This document shows positions 23,401 through 35,650 of a DNA stretch of 64,000 nucleotides, piece after piece. Location: NCBI GenBank assembly GCA_023091665.1, contig JALJCQ010000018.1, positions 992,001-1,056,000 of the forward strand, read 5' to 3'. The position numbers and the translations under genes were made by a program. The stretch is from Pythium myriotylum (Eukaryota; Oomycota; Peronosporomycetes; Pythiales; Pythiaceae). The notes beneath the pieces are model-generated. The model was not told the origin of the DNA, did not search any database, and saw only the letters and a program-made list of their open reading frames with translations. Every line of letters starts with the position of its first letter. Position 1 is the first letter of the stretch.

Positions 23401-23560
23401 TCCCAGACGTCGCGTTCTTCGAGCACCATCTGCATCTTGAACTTCCATGTGTGGAAGTTGGTTCCGTCGAACTTGTTGATGCGGGCTGGGGTGGTCGAAT
23501 CCATGGCGAAGGCTGGGGAGGCGAAGTCGGTGGAGGCAGAGTCGGCTGGGCTTGGGCTCA
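23401..23560 (-). pseudogene. gag N-terminal fragment, composite unit 1
   Basis: Encodes gag from the PSPAD region to ERDVWE (about residues 3-54), joined out of frame to RT. The right junction with the + integrase fragment falls in GCTCA (23556-23560), which is present in both parents (microhomology). Confidence 0.88.
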
Positions 23561-23952
23561 ACATGTCTCCAGTGTCGACTGAAGCAGCCCACGCCGCCAG
23601 TGCAAGACGAGGTCGCGCCATGTCCAAGTCGTACCTGTGGCACCTCCGACTCGGTCACATCGGCTTCAGCGGTCTCGAAGCCATCGTCAAGAAGGACCTC
23701 GCCGACGGACTCGACATTGGGTCTATGCAGGAGTGGGAGGTCTGTGAAGGCTGTGCACTCGGCAAGCTGACTCGCGTCAAGTTCCAGTCGGGCACGACCA
23801 AGCGGTCTGCGAATCTGCTTGACGTCGTGTACAGCGATGTGGCCGGCCCCATGAAGACTCCGACTTTCGGCGGCATGAAGTACTTCGCCACGTTCACCGA
23901 CGACAAGTCTCGACTGTGCAAGTTGTACCTGATGCGGTCCAAGGACGAAGTC
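23561..23952 (+). pseudogene. pre-integrase/integrase fragment (left part of H), unit 1
   Basis: Encodes the HHCC zinc domain and the first integrase aspartate, stopping at SKDEV, where GAAGTC meets the LTR. It continues exactly with the integrase codons at 36010, on the far side of G. Confidence 0.88.
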
Positions 23953-24311
23953 TGTTGGAAGGTCGCTTGGTTGGTGGGATGCAAAATGCAAAGTAAATTG
24001 ATCGGGACTTAGTTCGCTACTGCTACCTCTAAGCCGTCTATGTGTGTCCTACGCTACCATAATCAAATGTATGTCCTACCTATCGTAAACATATGCAAAC
24101 ATAAACTGACTTCGTGGATACTTCAACGAAGTCGATGGGTGGCACTGGATTCAAACCAGAACCAGACGGAGAATCTTCCACATGTCGAATCTTCCACATG
24201 TCGAATCTTCCACGGAGAATCTTCTGCAGGAGAATCTTCTACAGCCGAGCTTCAACTGCCGAGCTTCAACTGGAATGATGACGCTGGGTTCGAGGCGCAT
24301 CATCTTCAACA
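23953..24311 (-). repeat. LTR a of the composite array (359 bp)
   Basis: Minus-strand LTR followed on the right by the purine tract CTCCCCCTC, so it is the 3' LTR of the RT-RNase H fragment to its right. Differs from LTR b by one base (CTATGTG for CTGTGTG). Confidence 0.95.
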
Positions 24312-25747
24312 CTCCCCCTCGACTCGACTGCGTCTTGAACACCAAGCTTGGTGCGGAGCACGTCGAACTGGACAGTGGGGATCGGCTTGGTCATGATGTC
24401 GGCAAGCATGTCTTGGGTCGGGCAATACTGGAGAGACACTTGGCCGTCCTCGACCTTCTCACGAACGAAGTGGTAGCGAATGTCGATGTGCTTGGTGCGC
24501 TTGTGGAACTCGGGGTTCTTGGCCAACGCGATCGCACCTTGGTTGTCTTCGTACACCGTGAGCGCTTGGTCGCTTGCAACTTCGCCGAGTTCGCACAGGA
24601 ACGCCTTGAGCCACACGGCTTCTTGGATCGCTTCCGATAGAGCCATGTACTCTGCTTCGGTCGAGGAGAGGGCGACAGTTCGCTGCTTCTTGCTGCGCCA
24701 GCTGATGCATCCGCCGTTGAGCATGAACACGTAGCCGCTGGTGCTTCGACGTGACTCGATGTCGCCAGCCCAGTCGGCGTCGGAGTAGCCGACCAGTCTT
24801 CCGTCGTTCGATGCCGAGAACTGCAGGCCGTACGTCGGAGTCGCTTGCAGATACCGGAGCACACGCTTGAGAGCTTGCCAGTGTGTTGGACACGGGTCCG
24901 CGGCGAACTGGCTGAGTGTGCCGACTGCCGCTGCGAGGTCTGGTCGAGTGCCGACCATGGGGTACATGAGTGCGCCGACTGCACTTCGGTACGGCACGTT
25001 CTTCATGGTGTCTTCGTGCTTGCAACCACCTTCACACATGGCCTTGGTCAGCTTGAGTCCGGGGTCTTGAGGGGTCCTCACTGGTTTGCAGTCTTGCATG
25101 CCGAACTTGGTCAGGATCGACTGCAGGAACTTGGTCTGCCGCATGGTCACGTCGCCGGACTTGGGGTCTTGATCAACTTCCATGCCGAGGCAGTACTTGA
25201 GTTCGCCGAGGTCGGACATCTCGAAGCGTTCGCTGAGTGCACGCTTGGTCGCCGTGAGCAACTCGAGGCTGTTGCAGGCGAGGATGAGGTCGTCGACGTA
25301 GATCACCACGAAGATCATCGCTGAGCCGCTCCGCTTGACGTACACGCAGTGGTCCATCTCGCACTTGGTGAAGCCGACCTTGCGCATGAAGGCGTCGATG
25401 GTCTGGTTCCACATGCGTGGCGACTGCTTGAGACCGTAGAGCGAGCGCTTGAGCTTGCACACGTAGTCGGGGTGGCGCTGGTCGACGAAGCCTTCGGGCT
25501 GCTTCATGTAGATTTCTTCGTCGAGGTTGCCGTTCAGGAACGCCGTCTTGACATCCATCTGATGGATCATGAGCTTGTGTCGAGCGGCGATGCTGAGGAT
25601 GGTGCGGATCGACGTGAACTTGGCGACGGGTGCGAATGTCTCTTCGAAGTCGATGCCGTACTTCTGCAGGAACCCCTTGGCAACGAGTCGAGCCTTGTAC
25701 CGCTCGACGAGTCCTTCGGCGGTTTCCTTGACCTTGAACACCCACTT
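24266..25747 (-). pseudogene. RT-RNase H fragment, composite unit 2
   Basis: Complete 3' half of gag-pol on the minus strand, from KWVFK to the stop inside LTR a, with YVDD and the RNase H D-E-D. It has no start of its own; upstream frames read through antisense integrase. Confidence 0.9.
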
Positions 25748-25907
25748 TCCCAGACGTCGCGTTCTTCGAGCACCATCTGCATCTTGAACTTCCATGTGTG
25801 GAAGTTGGTTCCGTCGAACTTGTTGATGCGGGCTGGGGTGGTCGAATCCATGGCGAAGGCTGGGGAGGCGAAGTCGGTGGAGGCAGAGTCGGCTGGGCTT
25901 GGGCTCA
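25748..25907 (-). pseudogene. gag N-terminal fragment, composite unit 2
   Basis: Same 160 bp and same junctions as unit 1: ACTT|TCCC with RT and GCTCA with the integrase fragment. Confidence 0.88.
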
Positions 25908-26299
25908 ACATGTCTCCAGTGTCGACTGAAGCAGCCCACGCCGCCAGTGCAAGACGAGGTCGCGCCATGTCCAAGTCGTACCTGTGGCACCTCCGACTCG
26001 GTCACATCGGCTTCAGCGGTCTCGAAGCCATCGTCAAGAAGGACCTCGCCGACGGACTCGACATTGGGTCTATGCAGGAGTGGGAGGTCTGTGAAGGCTG
26101 TGCACTCGGCAAGCTGACTCGCGTCAAGTTCCAGTCGGGCACGACCAAGCGGTCTGCGAATCTGCTTGACGTCGTGTACAGCGATGTGGCCGGCCCCATG
26201 AAGACTCCGACTTTCGGCGGCATGAAGTACTTCGCCACGTTCACCGACGACAAGTCTCGACTGTGCAAGTTGTACCTGATGCGGTCCAAGGACGAAGTC
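25908..26299 (+). pseudogene. pre-integrase/integrase fragment, unit 2
   Basis: Carries the private GSMQEW and ASARRG variants found in all four units. Confidence 0.88.
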
Positions 26300-26658
26300 T
26301 GTTGGAAGGTCGCTTGGTTGGTGGGATGCAAAATGCAAAGTAAATTGATCGGGACTTAGTTCGCTACTGCTACCTCTAAGCCGTCTGTGTGTGTCCTACG
26401 CTACCATAATCAAATGTATGTCCTACCTATCGTAAACATATGCAAACATAAACTGACTTCGTGGATACTTCAACGAAGTCGATGGGTGGCACTGGATTCA
26501 AACCAGAACCAGACGGAGAATCTTCCACATGTCGAATCTTCCACATGTCGAATCTTCCACGGAGAATCTTCTGCAGGAGAATCTTCTACAGCCGAGCTTC
26601 AACTGCCGAGCTTCAACTGGAATGATGACGCTGGGTTCGAGGCGCATCATCTTCAACA
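26300..26658 (-). repeat. LTR b of the composite array (359 bp)
   Basis: Minus-strand LTR, purine tract to its right at 26659-26667, flanked on the left by GAAGTC. Confidence 0.95.
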
Positions 26659-28094
26659 CTCCCCCTCGACTCGACTGCGTCTTGAACACCAAGCTTGGTG
26701 CGGAGCACGTCGAACTGGACAGTGGGGATCGGCTTGGTCATGATGTCGGCAAGCATGTCTTGGGTCGGGCAATACTGGAGAGACACTTGGCCGTCCTCGA
26801 CCTTCTCACGAACGAAGTGGTAGCGAATGTCGATGTGCTTGGTGCGCTTGTGGAACTCGGGGTTCTTGGCCAACGCGATCGCACCTTGGTTGTCTTCGTA
26901 CACCGTGAGCGCTTGGTCGCTTGCAACTTCGCCGAGTTCGCACAGGAACGCCTTGAGCCACACGGCTTCTTGGATCGCTTCCGATAGAGCCATGTACTCT
27001 GCTTCGGTCGAGGAGAGGGCGACAGTTCGCTGCTTCTTGCTGCGCCAGCTGATGCATCCGCCGTTGAGCATGAACACGTAGCCGCTGGTGCTTCGACGTG
27101 ACTCGATGTCGCCAGCCCAGTCGGCGTCGGAGTAGCCGACCAGTCTTCCGTCGTTCGATGCCGAGAACTGCAGGCCGTACGTCGGAGTCGCTTGCAGATA
27201 CCGGAGCACACGCTTGAGAGCTTGCCAGTGTGTTGGACACGGGTCCGCGGCGAACTGGCTGAGTGTGCCGACTGCCGCTGCGAGGTCTGGTCGAGTGCCG
27301 ACCATGGGGTACATGAGTGCGCCGACTGCACTTCGGTACGGCACGTTCTTCATGGTGTCTTCGTGCTTGCAACCACCTTCACACATGGCCTTGGTCAGCT
27401 TGAGTCCGGGGTCTTGAGGGGTCCTCACTGGTTTGCAGTCTTGCATGCCGAACTTGGTCAGGATCGACTGCAGGAACTTGGTCTGCCGCATGGTCACGTC
27501 GCCGGACTTGGGGTCTTGATCAACTTCCATGCCGAGGCAGTACTTGAGTTCGCCGAGGTCGGACATCTCGAAGCGTTCGCTGAGTGCACGCTTGGTCGCC
27601 GTGAGCAACTCGAGGCTGTTGCAGGCGAGGATGAGGTCGTCGACGTAGATCACCACGAAGATCATCGCTGAGCCGCTCCGCTTGACGTACACGCAGTGGT
27701 CCATCTCGCACTTGGTGAAGCCGACCTTGCGCATGAAGGCGTCGATGGTCTGGTTCCACATGCGTGGCGACTGCTTGAGACCGTAGAGCGAGCGCTTGAG
27801 CTTGCACACGTAGTCGGGGTGGCGCTGGTCGACGAAGCCTTCGGGCTGCTTCATGTAGATTTCTTCGTCGAGGTTGCCGTTCAGGAACGCCGTCTTGACA
27901 TCCATCTGATGGATCATGAGCTTGTGTCGAGCGGCGATGCTGAGGATGGTGCGGATCGACGTGAACTTGGCGACGGGTGCGAATGTCTCTTCGAAGTCGA
28001 TGCCGTACTTCTGCAGGAACCCCTTGGCAACGAGTCGAGCCTTGTACCGCTCGACGAGTCCTTCGGCGGTTTCCTTGACCTTGAACACCCACTT
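26613..28094 (-). pseudogene. RT-RNase H fragment, composite unit 3
   Basis: I found no base difference from the unit 2 fragment on reading through it. Confidence 0.9.
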
Positions 28095-28254
28095 TCCCAG
28101 ACGTCGCGTTCTTCGAGCACCATCTGCATCTTGAACTTCCATGTGTGGAAGTTGGTTCCGTCGAACTTGTTGATGCGGGCTGGGGTGGTCGAATCCATGG
28201 CGAAGGCTGGGGAGGCGAAGTCGGTGGAGGCAGAGTCGGCTGGGCTTGGGCTCA
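28095..28254 (-). pseudogene. gag N-terminal fragment, composite unit 3
   Basis: Same length and junctions as the other units. Confidence 0.88.
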
Positions 28255-28646
28255 ACATGTCTCCAGTGTCGACTGAAGCAGCCCACGCCGCCAGTGCAAG
28301 ACGAGGTCGCGCCATGTCCAAGTCGTACCTGTGGCACCTCCGACTCGGTCACATCGGCTTCAGCGGTCTCGAAGCCATCGTCAAGAAGGACCTCGCCGAC
28401 GGACTCGACATTGGGTCTATGCAGGAGTGGGAGGTCTGTGAAGGCTGTGCACTCGGCAAGCTGACTCGCGTCAAGTTCCAGTCGGGCACGACCAAGCGGT
28501 CTGCGAATCTGCTTGACGTCGTGTACAGCGATGTGGCCGGCCCCATGAAGACTCCGACTTTCGGCGGCATGAAGTACTTCGCCACGTTCACCGACGACAA
28601 GTCTCGACTGTGCAAGTTGTACCTGATGCGGTCCAAGGACGAAGTC
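28255..28646 (+). pseudogene. pre-integrase/integrase fragment, unit 3
   Basis: Ends GAAGTC at LTR c; same variants as units 1, 2 and 4. Confidence 0.88.
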
Positions 28647-28989
28647 TGTTGGAAGGTCGCTTGGTTGGTGGGATGCAAAATGCAAAGTAAATTGATCGGG
28701 ACTTAGTTCGCTACTGCTACCTCTAAGCCGTCTGTGTGTGTCCTACGCTACCATAATCAAATGTATGTCCTACCTATCGTAAACATATGCAAACATAAAC
28801 TGACTTCGTGGATACTTCAACGAAGTCGATGGGTGGCACTGGATTCAAACCAGAACCAGACGGAGAATCTTCCACATGTCGAATCTTCCACGGAGAATCT
28901 TCTGCAGGAGGTTCTTCTACAGCCGAGCTTCAACTGCCGAGCTTCAACTGGAATGATGACGCTGGGTTCGAGGCGCATCATCTTCAACA
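28647..28989 (-). repeat. LTR c of the composite array (343 bp)
   Basis: Lacks one 16-bp GAAGATTC/ACATGT repeat. It carries CAGGAGGTTCTTC in place of CAGGAGAATCTTC, a variant otherwise seen only in G's 5' LTR at 35651-36009. Confidence 0.93.
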
Positions 28990-30425
28990 CTCCCCCTCGA
29001 CTCGACTGCGTCTTGAACACCAAGCTTGGTGCGGAGCACGTCGAACTGGACAGTGGGGATCGGCTTGGTCATGATGTCGGCAAGCATGTCTTGGGTCGGG
29101 CAATACTGGAGAGACACTTGGCCGTCCTCGACCTTCTCACGAACGAAGTGGTAGCGAATGTCGATGTGCTTGGTGCGCTTGTGGAACTCGGGGTTCTTGG
29201 CCAACGCGATCGCACCTTGGTTGTCTTCGTACACCGTGAGCGCTTGGTCGCTTGCAACTTCGCCGAGTTCGCACAGGAACGCCTTGAGCCACACGGCTTC
29301 TTGGATCGCTTCCGATAGAGCCATGTACTCTGCTTCGGTCGAGGAGAGGGCGACAGTTCGCTGCTTCTTGCTGCGCCAGCTGATGCATCCGCCGTTGAGC
29401 ATGAACACGTAGCCGCTGGTGCTTCGACGTGACTCGATGTCGCCAGCCCAGTCGGCGTCGGAGTAGCCGACCAGTCTTCCGTCGTTCGATGCCGAGAACT
29501 GCAGGCCGTACGTCGGAGTCGCTTGCAGATACCGGAGCACACGCTTGAGAGCTTGCCAGTGTGTTGGACACGGGTCCGCGGCGAACTGGCTGAGTGTGCC
29601 GACTGCCGCTGCGAGGTCTGGTCGAGTGCCGACCATGGGGTACATGAGTGCGCCGACTGCACTTCGGTACGGCACGTTCTTCATGGTGTCTTCGTGCTTG
29701 CAACCACCTTCACACATGGCCTTGGTCAGCTTGAGTCCGGGGTCTTGAGGGGTCCTCACTGGTTTGCAGTCTTGCATGCCGAACTTGGTCAGGATCGACT
29801 GCAGGAACTTGGTCTGCCGCATGGTCACGTCGCCGGACTTGGGGTCTTGATCAACTTCCATGCCGAGGCAGTACTTGAGTTCGCCGAGGTCGGACATCTC
29901 GAAGCGTTCGCTGAGTGCACGCTTGGTCGCCGTGAGCAACTCGAGGCTGTTGCAGGCGAGGATGAGGTCGTCGACGTAGATCACCACGAAGATCATCGCT
30001 GAGCCGCTCCGCTTGACGTACACGCAGTGGTCCATCTCGCACTTGGTGAAGCCGACCTTGCGCATGAAGGCGTCGATGGTCTGGTTCCACATGCGTGGCG
30101 ACTGCTTGAGACCGTAGAGCGAGCGCTTGAGCTTGCACACGTAGTCGGGGTGGCGCTGGTCGACGAAGCCTTCGGGCTGCTTCATGTAGATTTCTTCGTC
30201 GAGGTTGCCGTTCAGGAACGCCGTCTTGACATCCATCTGATGGATCATGAGCTTGTGTCGAGCGGCGATGCTGAGGATGGTGCGGATCGACGTGAACTTG
30301 GCGACGGGTGCGAATGTCTCTTCGAAGTCGATGCCGTACTTCTGCAGGAACCCCTTGGCAACGAGTCGAGCCTTGTACCGCTCGACGAGTCCTTCGGCGG
30401 TTTCCTTGACCTTGAACACCCACTT
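28944..30425 (-). pseudogene. RT-RNase H fragment, composite unit 4
   Basis: As units 2 and 3; its stop lies in LTR c. Confidence 0.9.
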
Positions 30426-30585
30426 TCCCAGACGTCGCGTTCTTCGAGCACCATCTGCATCTTGAACTTCCATGTGTGGAAGTTGGTTCCGTCGAACTTG
30501 TTGATGCGGGCTGGGGTGGTCGAATCCATGGCGAAGGCTGGGGAGGCGAAGTCGGTGGAGGCAGAGTCGGCTGGGCTTGGGCTCA
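30426..30585 (-). pseudogene. gag N-terminal fragment, composite unit 4
   Basis: Same junctions as the other three units. Confidence 0.88.
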
Positions 30586-30977
30586 ACATGTCTCCAGTGT
30601 CGACTGAAGCAGCCCACGCCGCCAGTGCAAGACGAGGTCGCGCCATGTCCAAGTCGTACCTGTGGCACCTCCGACTCGGTCACATCGGCTTCAGCGGTCT
30701 CGAAGCCATCGTCAAGAAGGACCTCGCCGACGGACTCGACATTGGGTCTATGCAGGAGTGGGAGGTCTGTGAAGGCTGTGCACTCGGCAAGCTGACTCGC
30801 GTCAAGTTCCAGTCGGGCACGACCAAGCGGTCTGCGAATCTGCTTGACGTCGTGTACAGCGATGTGGCCGGCCCCATGAAGACTCCGACTTTCGGCGGCA
30901 TGAAGTACTTCGCCACGTTCACCGACGACAAGTCTCGACTGTGCAAGTTGTACCTGATGCGGTCCAAGGACGAAGTC
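30586..30977 (+). pseudogene. left part of element H interrupted by G (unit 4 copy)
   Basis: Pre-integrase and integrase start on the + strand. The last five bases, AAGTC at 30973-30977, are the left target duplication of G; the integrase frame resumes at 36010. Confidence 0.9.
30973..30977 (+). other. target site duplication AAGTC, left of G
   Basis: Matches 36010-36014. Five bases is the copia-type duplication length. Confidence 0.9.
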
Positions 30978-31336
30978 TGTTGGAAGGTCGCTTGGTTGGT
31001 GGGATGCAAAATGCAAAGTAAATTGATCGGGACTTAGTTCGCTACTGCTACCTCTAAGCCGTCTGTGTGTGTCCTACGCTACCATAATCAAATGTATGTC
31101 CTACCTATCGTAAACATATGCAAACATAAACTGACTTCGTGGATACTTCAACGAAGTCGATGGGTGGCACTGGATTCAAACCAGAACCAGACGGAGAATC
31201 TTCCACATGTCGAATCTTCCACATGTCGAATCTTCCACGGAGAATCTTCTGCAGGAGAATCTTCTACAGCCGAGCTTCAACTGCCGAGCTTCAACTGGAA
31301 TGATGACGCTGGGTTCGAGGCGCATCATCTTCAACA
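30978..31336 (-). repeat. 3' LTR of G (LTR d, 359 bp)
   Basis: Also the last LTR of the composite array. Resembles LTRs a and b more than G's own 5' LTR. Confidence 0.95.
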
Positions 31337-34300
31337 CTCCCCCTCGACTCGACTGCGTCTTGAACACCAAGCTTGGTGCGGAGCACGTCGAACTGGACAG
31401 TGGGGATCGGCTTGGTCATGATGTCGGCAAGCATGTCTTGGGTCGGGCAATACTGGAGAGACACTTGGCCGTCCTCGACCTTCTCACGAACGAAGTGGTA
31501 GCGAATGTCGATGTGCTTGGTGCGCTTGTGGAACTCGGGGTTCTTGGCCAACGCGATCGCACCTTGGTTGTCTTCGTACACCGTGAGCGCTTGGTCGCTT
31601 GCAACTTCGCCGAGTTCGCACAGGAACGCCTTGAGCCACACGGCTTCTTGGATCGCTTCCGATAGAGCCATGTACTCTGCTTCGGTCGAGGAGAGGGCGA
31701 CAGTTCGCTGCTTCTTGCTGCGCCAGCTGATGCATCCGCCGTTGAGCATGAACACGTAGCCGCTGGTGCTTCGACGTGACTCGATGTCGCCAGCCCAGTC
31801 GGCGTCGGAGTAGCCGACCAGTCTTCCGTCGTTCGATGCCGAGAACTGCAGGCCGTACGTCGGAGTCGCTTGCAGATACCGGAGCACACGCTTGAGAGCT
31901 TGCCAGTGTGTTGGACACGGGTCCGCGGCGAACTGGCTGAGTGTGCCGACTGCCGCTGCGAGGTCTGGTCGAGTGCCGACCATGAGGTACATGAGTGCGC
32001 CGACTGCACTTCGGTACGGCACGTTCTTCATGGTGTCTTCGTGCTTGCAACCACCTTCACACATGGCCTTGGTCAGCTTGAGTCCGGGGTCTTGAGGAGT
32101 CCTCACTGGTTTGCAGTCTTGCATGCCGAACTTGGTCAGGATCGACTGCAAGAACTTGGTCTGCCGCATGGTCACGTCGCCGGACTTGGGGTCTTGATCA
32201 ACTTCCATGCCGAGGCAGTACTTGAGTTCGCCGAGGTCGGACATCTCGAAGCGTTCGCTGAGTGCACGCTTGGTCGCCGTGAGCAACTCGAGGCTGTTGC
32301 AGGCGAGGATGAGGTCGTCGACGTAGATCACCACGAAGATCATCGCTGAGCCGCTCCGCTTGACGTACACGCAGTGGTCCATCTCGCACTTGGTGAAGCC
32401 GACCTTGCGCATGAAGGCGTCGATGGTCTGGTTCCACATGCGTGGCGACTGCTTGAGACCGTAGAGCGAGCGCTTGAGCTTGCACACGTAGTCGGGGTGG
32501 CGCTGGTCGACGAAGCCTTCGGGCTGCTTCATGTAGATTTCTTCGTCGAGGTTGCCGTTCAGGAACGCCGTCTTGACATCCATCTGATGGATCATGAGCT
32601 TGTGTCGAGCGGCGATGCTGAGGATGGTTCGGATCGACGTGAACTTGGCGACGGGTGCGAACGTCTCTTCGAAGTCGATGCCGTACTTCTGCAGGAACCC
32701 CTTGGCAACGAGTCGAGCCTTGTACCGTTCGACGAGTCCTTCGGCGGTTTCCTTGACCTTGAACACCCACTTGCTGGTGATGGCCTTGCGTCCGGCTGGC
32801 AAAGGGACTAGGTCCCATGTCTCGTTCTTCTTGAGCGACTCAAGCTCGGAGTCGCAGGCTTCCTTCCAGTTGCTGGCGTCGTCGGATTCCATCGCCGACT
32901 TGAACGATGTCGGCAACTCTCCCCCTGAATTCACGACGAGAGCAAACTCTTCGTAATCTTGGTCTTCTCCCCCTTGTTCTTGCACGTCTTCGCCTTCTTC
33001 GTCTTCATCTTCTACGCCTTCCTCTTCGATCGACGTGAGCAGTGCAGACAGATCTTCGAGCGATGTCCTTGGACCTTGCGTGGGTGGTGGAGTCGCACCA
33101 CTTGTGCGTCCAACACGTCCGTAGCGCTTCTCAACTGGCGGTTCAGCCAGGTTCTCGAGCGAGTGCGTGCGAGAGTGGCGCTTGGACCCTGGTGCGTAGT
33201 CGACATTCGGCTGCTGGGCCGATGCTGGTGCTGCTGGACGCTGCGACCGCTGGCCCTGTTGCCACTCCGGTCGCTCGTAGCTGCGCTGACTTGGTGCTGG
33301 TGAGGCTGGCTGCTCACCCATGTCTTCATCATCTTGGTTGTCGGTTGCTTCATCTTCATCATCTTCATCGTCGCGGAACTCGACGGACTTGCTCCAGGGT
33401 TCTTCGCGCTTGCCATCGTCGAATGTGTCTTCCATGAACTGCGCGTCTCGACTGATGACGATCCGGCCGGTTGCGATTTCTTCAAACCGATACGCCTTCT
33501 CGTGGTCCGAGTAGCCGAGGAACCGACACAAGATGGCTCGGGCGTCGAACTTCGACCGCTTCTCCTTGGGCACGTGGACGTACGCATGGCAGCCGAACAC
33601 CTTGAAGTTGGCGAGCAAGGGCTTCTTCCCGTACCATTCTTCGTACGGCGACTTGTACAAGTCTTGAGCGCGGGTCGGAAGTCGGTTGCGAACTTCGACT
33701 GCAGTCATGACGGCTTCGCCCCAGTACTCGTCGGACAAGTTGGCATGGTGGAGCTTGCAACGACCACACTCACCGATGGTTCGGTTCATGCGCTCCGCCA
33801 CACCGTTCAGCTGAGGCGTGTATGGCGGCGTGACGTCGTGCTCGATGCCACGCTTGCGGCAGAACTTGGCAAGTTTGGCCGACTGGTACTCGCCGCCGCC
33901 GTCGGTTCGAAGCACCTTGACTCGACGACCGGTTTGGTTCTCGGCCCAGTTGACGAACTCGACGAACTTGTCGTAGACTTCGTCCTTGGACCGCATCAGG
34001 TACAACTTGCACAGTCGAGACTTGTCGTCGGTGAACGTGGCGAAGTACTTCATGCCGCCGAAAGTCGGAGTCTTCATGGGGCCGGCCACATCGCTGTACA
34101 CGACGTCAAGCAGATTCGCAGACCGCTTGGTCGTGCCCGACTGGAACTTGACGCGAGTCAGCTTGCCGAGTGCACAGCCTTCACAGACCTCCCACTCTTG
34201 CACAGACCCAATGTCGAGTCCGTCGGCGAGGTCCTTCTTGACGATGGCTTCGAGACCGCTGAAGCCGATGTGACCGAGTCGGAGGTGCCACAGGTACGAC

Positions 34301-35646
34301 TTGGACATGGCGCGACCTCGTCTTGCACTGGCGGCGTGGGCTGCTTCAGTCGACACTGGAGACATGTTGAGCTTGAACAGACCCTTGCCGATTCGAGTGC
34401 CGATGGTCCGCTTGGCGCCCTTGAGAACGACGAAGCAACCGTCCTTGTCGAACGTCACGGGAGCAACGTCCTCCGTGAATCTTCCGACCGAGAACAGGTT
34501 GCGGCTGAGCTTGGGGATATGCCACACGTTGGTGAGCAAACCCTTCTTGACACCGCTTGGAGTCTTCATCGACATGAGAATGTCTCCCACGCCAACCGCT
34601 TGGACCGTGCCATCATCGGCCAGATGCACGTCGACTGGGTCGATCTTCTTGTAGTTCATCATGAACTGCTTGGTTCGCGACATGTGCTGAGTCGCACCCG
34701 AGTCGACCAACCACGCCGTGGATTGACTCGACTTGCCTTGGGTCTTCCCGACCGAGAACAGGTACTCGCCGGGGTCTTCATCTCGCGCAAGGTTGGCTCG
34801 CTGGAACCGTTGCCGAGGGTTGCCGTTTCCGTTGCCGTTGCCGCCGGAGTTGCCGTTGCCGTTGCCGTTGTCCTTGACACGCGAGTGGCACTCCGCGGCC
34901 CAATGACCGATCTTGCCGCAGTAGTTGCACGTGCCAGTCTTCTTGACTGCACGGCCCTTGGGCTTCGCGTCACTTGTCATGAACGCTTGGCCAAGCGTGG
35001 CTCCGTCGCCACCTTGCTCCTTGCGCTTCATGTCTTCGTGGAGCAGCCGAGACGTCACGAGTTCCCACGTGAGCGCGTCGACACGCGACTCCAACGCCGT
35101 GATGAGGAACTGGTACGACTCGCTGAGACTGCCGAGAAGCGTGATCACCAAGTCGTCTTCGCTGACCGGAGCGCCGACTGCGTCGAGTTGCTCCGCCAGG
35201 GTCTTGAGCTTGTTGATGTGCGTGAGCACATCGTCACCTTCTTCCATCATGGTCGTGAAGAAACGACGACGAAGAAAGAGCTTGTTGGCAAGGCTCTTCT
35301 TCTCGAAGTGTTCTTCCAGTCTTGACCATGCATCTTGCGCACCACTCGCCGACCGAACCAGCGGGAGCTGCGAGTCTTCCATCGCGAGACAGATCATCGC
35401 GAGCGCCTTGCGAGACTTCTTCTTGAAGAGGGCTCGGTCCGCGTCGGTCTGGCACTGCTCGAGTTTGACCTCTCCACAGACAACTTCCCAGACGTCGCGT
35501 TCTTCGAGCACCATCTGCATCTTGAACTTCCATGTGTGGAAGTTGGTTCCGTCGAACTTGTTGATGCGGGCTGGGGTGGTCGAATCCATGGCGAAGGCTG
35601 GGGAGGCGAAGTCGGTGGAGGCAGAGTCGGCTGGGCTTGGGCTCAT
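31291..35646 (-). CDS. gag-pol: copia gag-pol polyprotein, element G (1451 aa)
   Basis: Open from the ATG in the primer-binding site to TGA in the 3' LTR. Six residues shorter than C through loss of one Gly-Asn pair after the zinc knuckle and two acidic residues each in two places in the integrase-RT linker. All PR, IN, RT and RNase H motifs are intact. Has ALMYLMVG, unlike the adjacent composite units, so they are not simple copies of G's RT region. G and the units share ASARRG. Confidence 0.95.
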   Translation of the reverse strand: MSPSPADSASTDFASPAFAMDSTTPARINKFDGTNFHTWKFKMQMVLEERDVWEVVCGEVKLEQCQTDADRALFKKKSRKALAMICLAMEDSQLPLVRSASGAQDAWSRLEEHFEKKSLANKLFLRRRFFTTMMEEGDDVLTHINKLKTLAEQLDAVGAPVSEDDLVITLLGSLSESYQFLITALESRVDALTWELVTSRLLHEDMKRKEQGGDGATLGQAFMTSDAKPKGRAVKKTGTCNYCGKIGHWAAECHSRVKDNGNGNGNSGGNGNGNGNPRQRFQRANLARDEDPGEYLFSVGKTQGKSSQSTAWLVDSGATQHMSRTKQFMMNYKKIDPVDVHLADDGTVQAVGVGDILMSMKTPSGVKKGLLTNVWHIPKLSRNLFSVGRFTEDVAPVTFDKDGCFVVLKGAKRTIGTRIGKGLFKLNMSPVSTEAAHAASARRGRAMSKSYLWHLRLGHIGFSGLEAIVKKDLADGLDIGSVQEWEVCEGCALGKLTRVKFQSGTTKRSANLLDVVYSDVAGPMKTPTFGGMKYFATFTDDKSRLCKLYLMRSKDEVYDKFVEFVNWAENQTGRRVKVLRTDGGGEYQSAKLAKFCRKRGIEHDVTPPYTPQLNGVAERMNRTIGECGRCKLHHANLSDEYWGEAVMTAVEVRNRLPTRAQDLYKSPYEEWYGKKPLLANFKVFGCHAYVHVPKEKRSKFDARAILCRFLGYSDHEKAYRFEEIATGRIVISRDAQFMEDTFDDGKREEPWSKSVEFRDDEDDEDEATDNQDDEDMGEQPASPAPSQRSYERPEWQQGQRSQRPAAPASAQQPNVDYAPGSKRHSRTHSLENLAEPPVEKRYGRVGRTSGATPPPTQGPRTSLEDLSALLTSIEEEGVEDEDEEGEDVQEQGGEDQDYEEFALVVNSGGELPTSFKSAMESDDASNWKEACDSELESLKKNETWDLVPLPAGRKAITSKWVFKVKETAEGLVERYKARLVAKGFLQKYGIDFEETFAPVAKFTSIRTILSIAARHKLMIHQMDVKTAFLNGNLDEEIYMKQPEGFVDQRHPDYVCKLKRSLYGLKQSPRMWNQTIDAFMRKVGFTKCEMDHCVYVKRSGSAMIFVVIYVDDLILACNSLELLTATKRALSERFEMSDLGELKYCLGMEVDQDPKSGDVTMRQTKFLQSILTKFGMQDCKPVRTPQDPGLKLTKAMCEGGCKHEDTMKNVPYRSAVGALMYLMVGTRPDLAAAVGTLSQFAADPCPTHWQALKRVLRYLQATPTYGLQFSASNDGRLVGYSDADWAGDIESRRSTSGYVFMLNGGCISWRSKKQRTVALSSTEAEYMALSEAIQEAVWLKAFLCELGEVASDQALTVYEDNQGAIALAKNPEFHKRTKHIDIRYHFVREKVEDGQVSLQYCPTQDMLADIMTKPIPTVQFDVLRTKLGVQDAVESRGSVEDDAPRTQRHHSS

Positions 35647-35650
35647 AACC
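35639..35650 (-). other. primer-binding site of element G
   Basis: Reverse complement of GGGCTCATAACC, adjacent to the 5' LTR, with the gag ATG inside it. Confidence 0.75.

Larger units (their letters stand above)
22311..30977. repeat. tandem array of four ~2347-bp composite copia units
   Basis: Each unit, left to right, is: LTR (-), purine tract, RNase H and RT (-) ending in the KWVFK region, 160 bp of gag N-terminus (-), and 392 bp of pre-integrase/integrase (+) ending GAAGTC at the next LTR. RT end points at 23400, 25747, 28094 and 30425 give periods of 2347, 2347 and 2331. The same point in the following intact element G, 32772, is 2347 further on. The first unit lacks its LTR and half of RNase H because E sits there. 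Units appear near-identical apart from a 16-bp LTR deletion and a few bases, so amplification is recent. Confidence 0.9.

Noticed and set aside
23561..25747. 690-codon frames in the 2347-bp units read as fusion proteins
   Set aside because: The N-terminal two hundred residues are antisense integrase and out-of-frame gag before RT begins; gag itself is out of frame with RT. Treated as pseudogene pieces.
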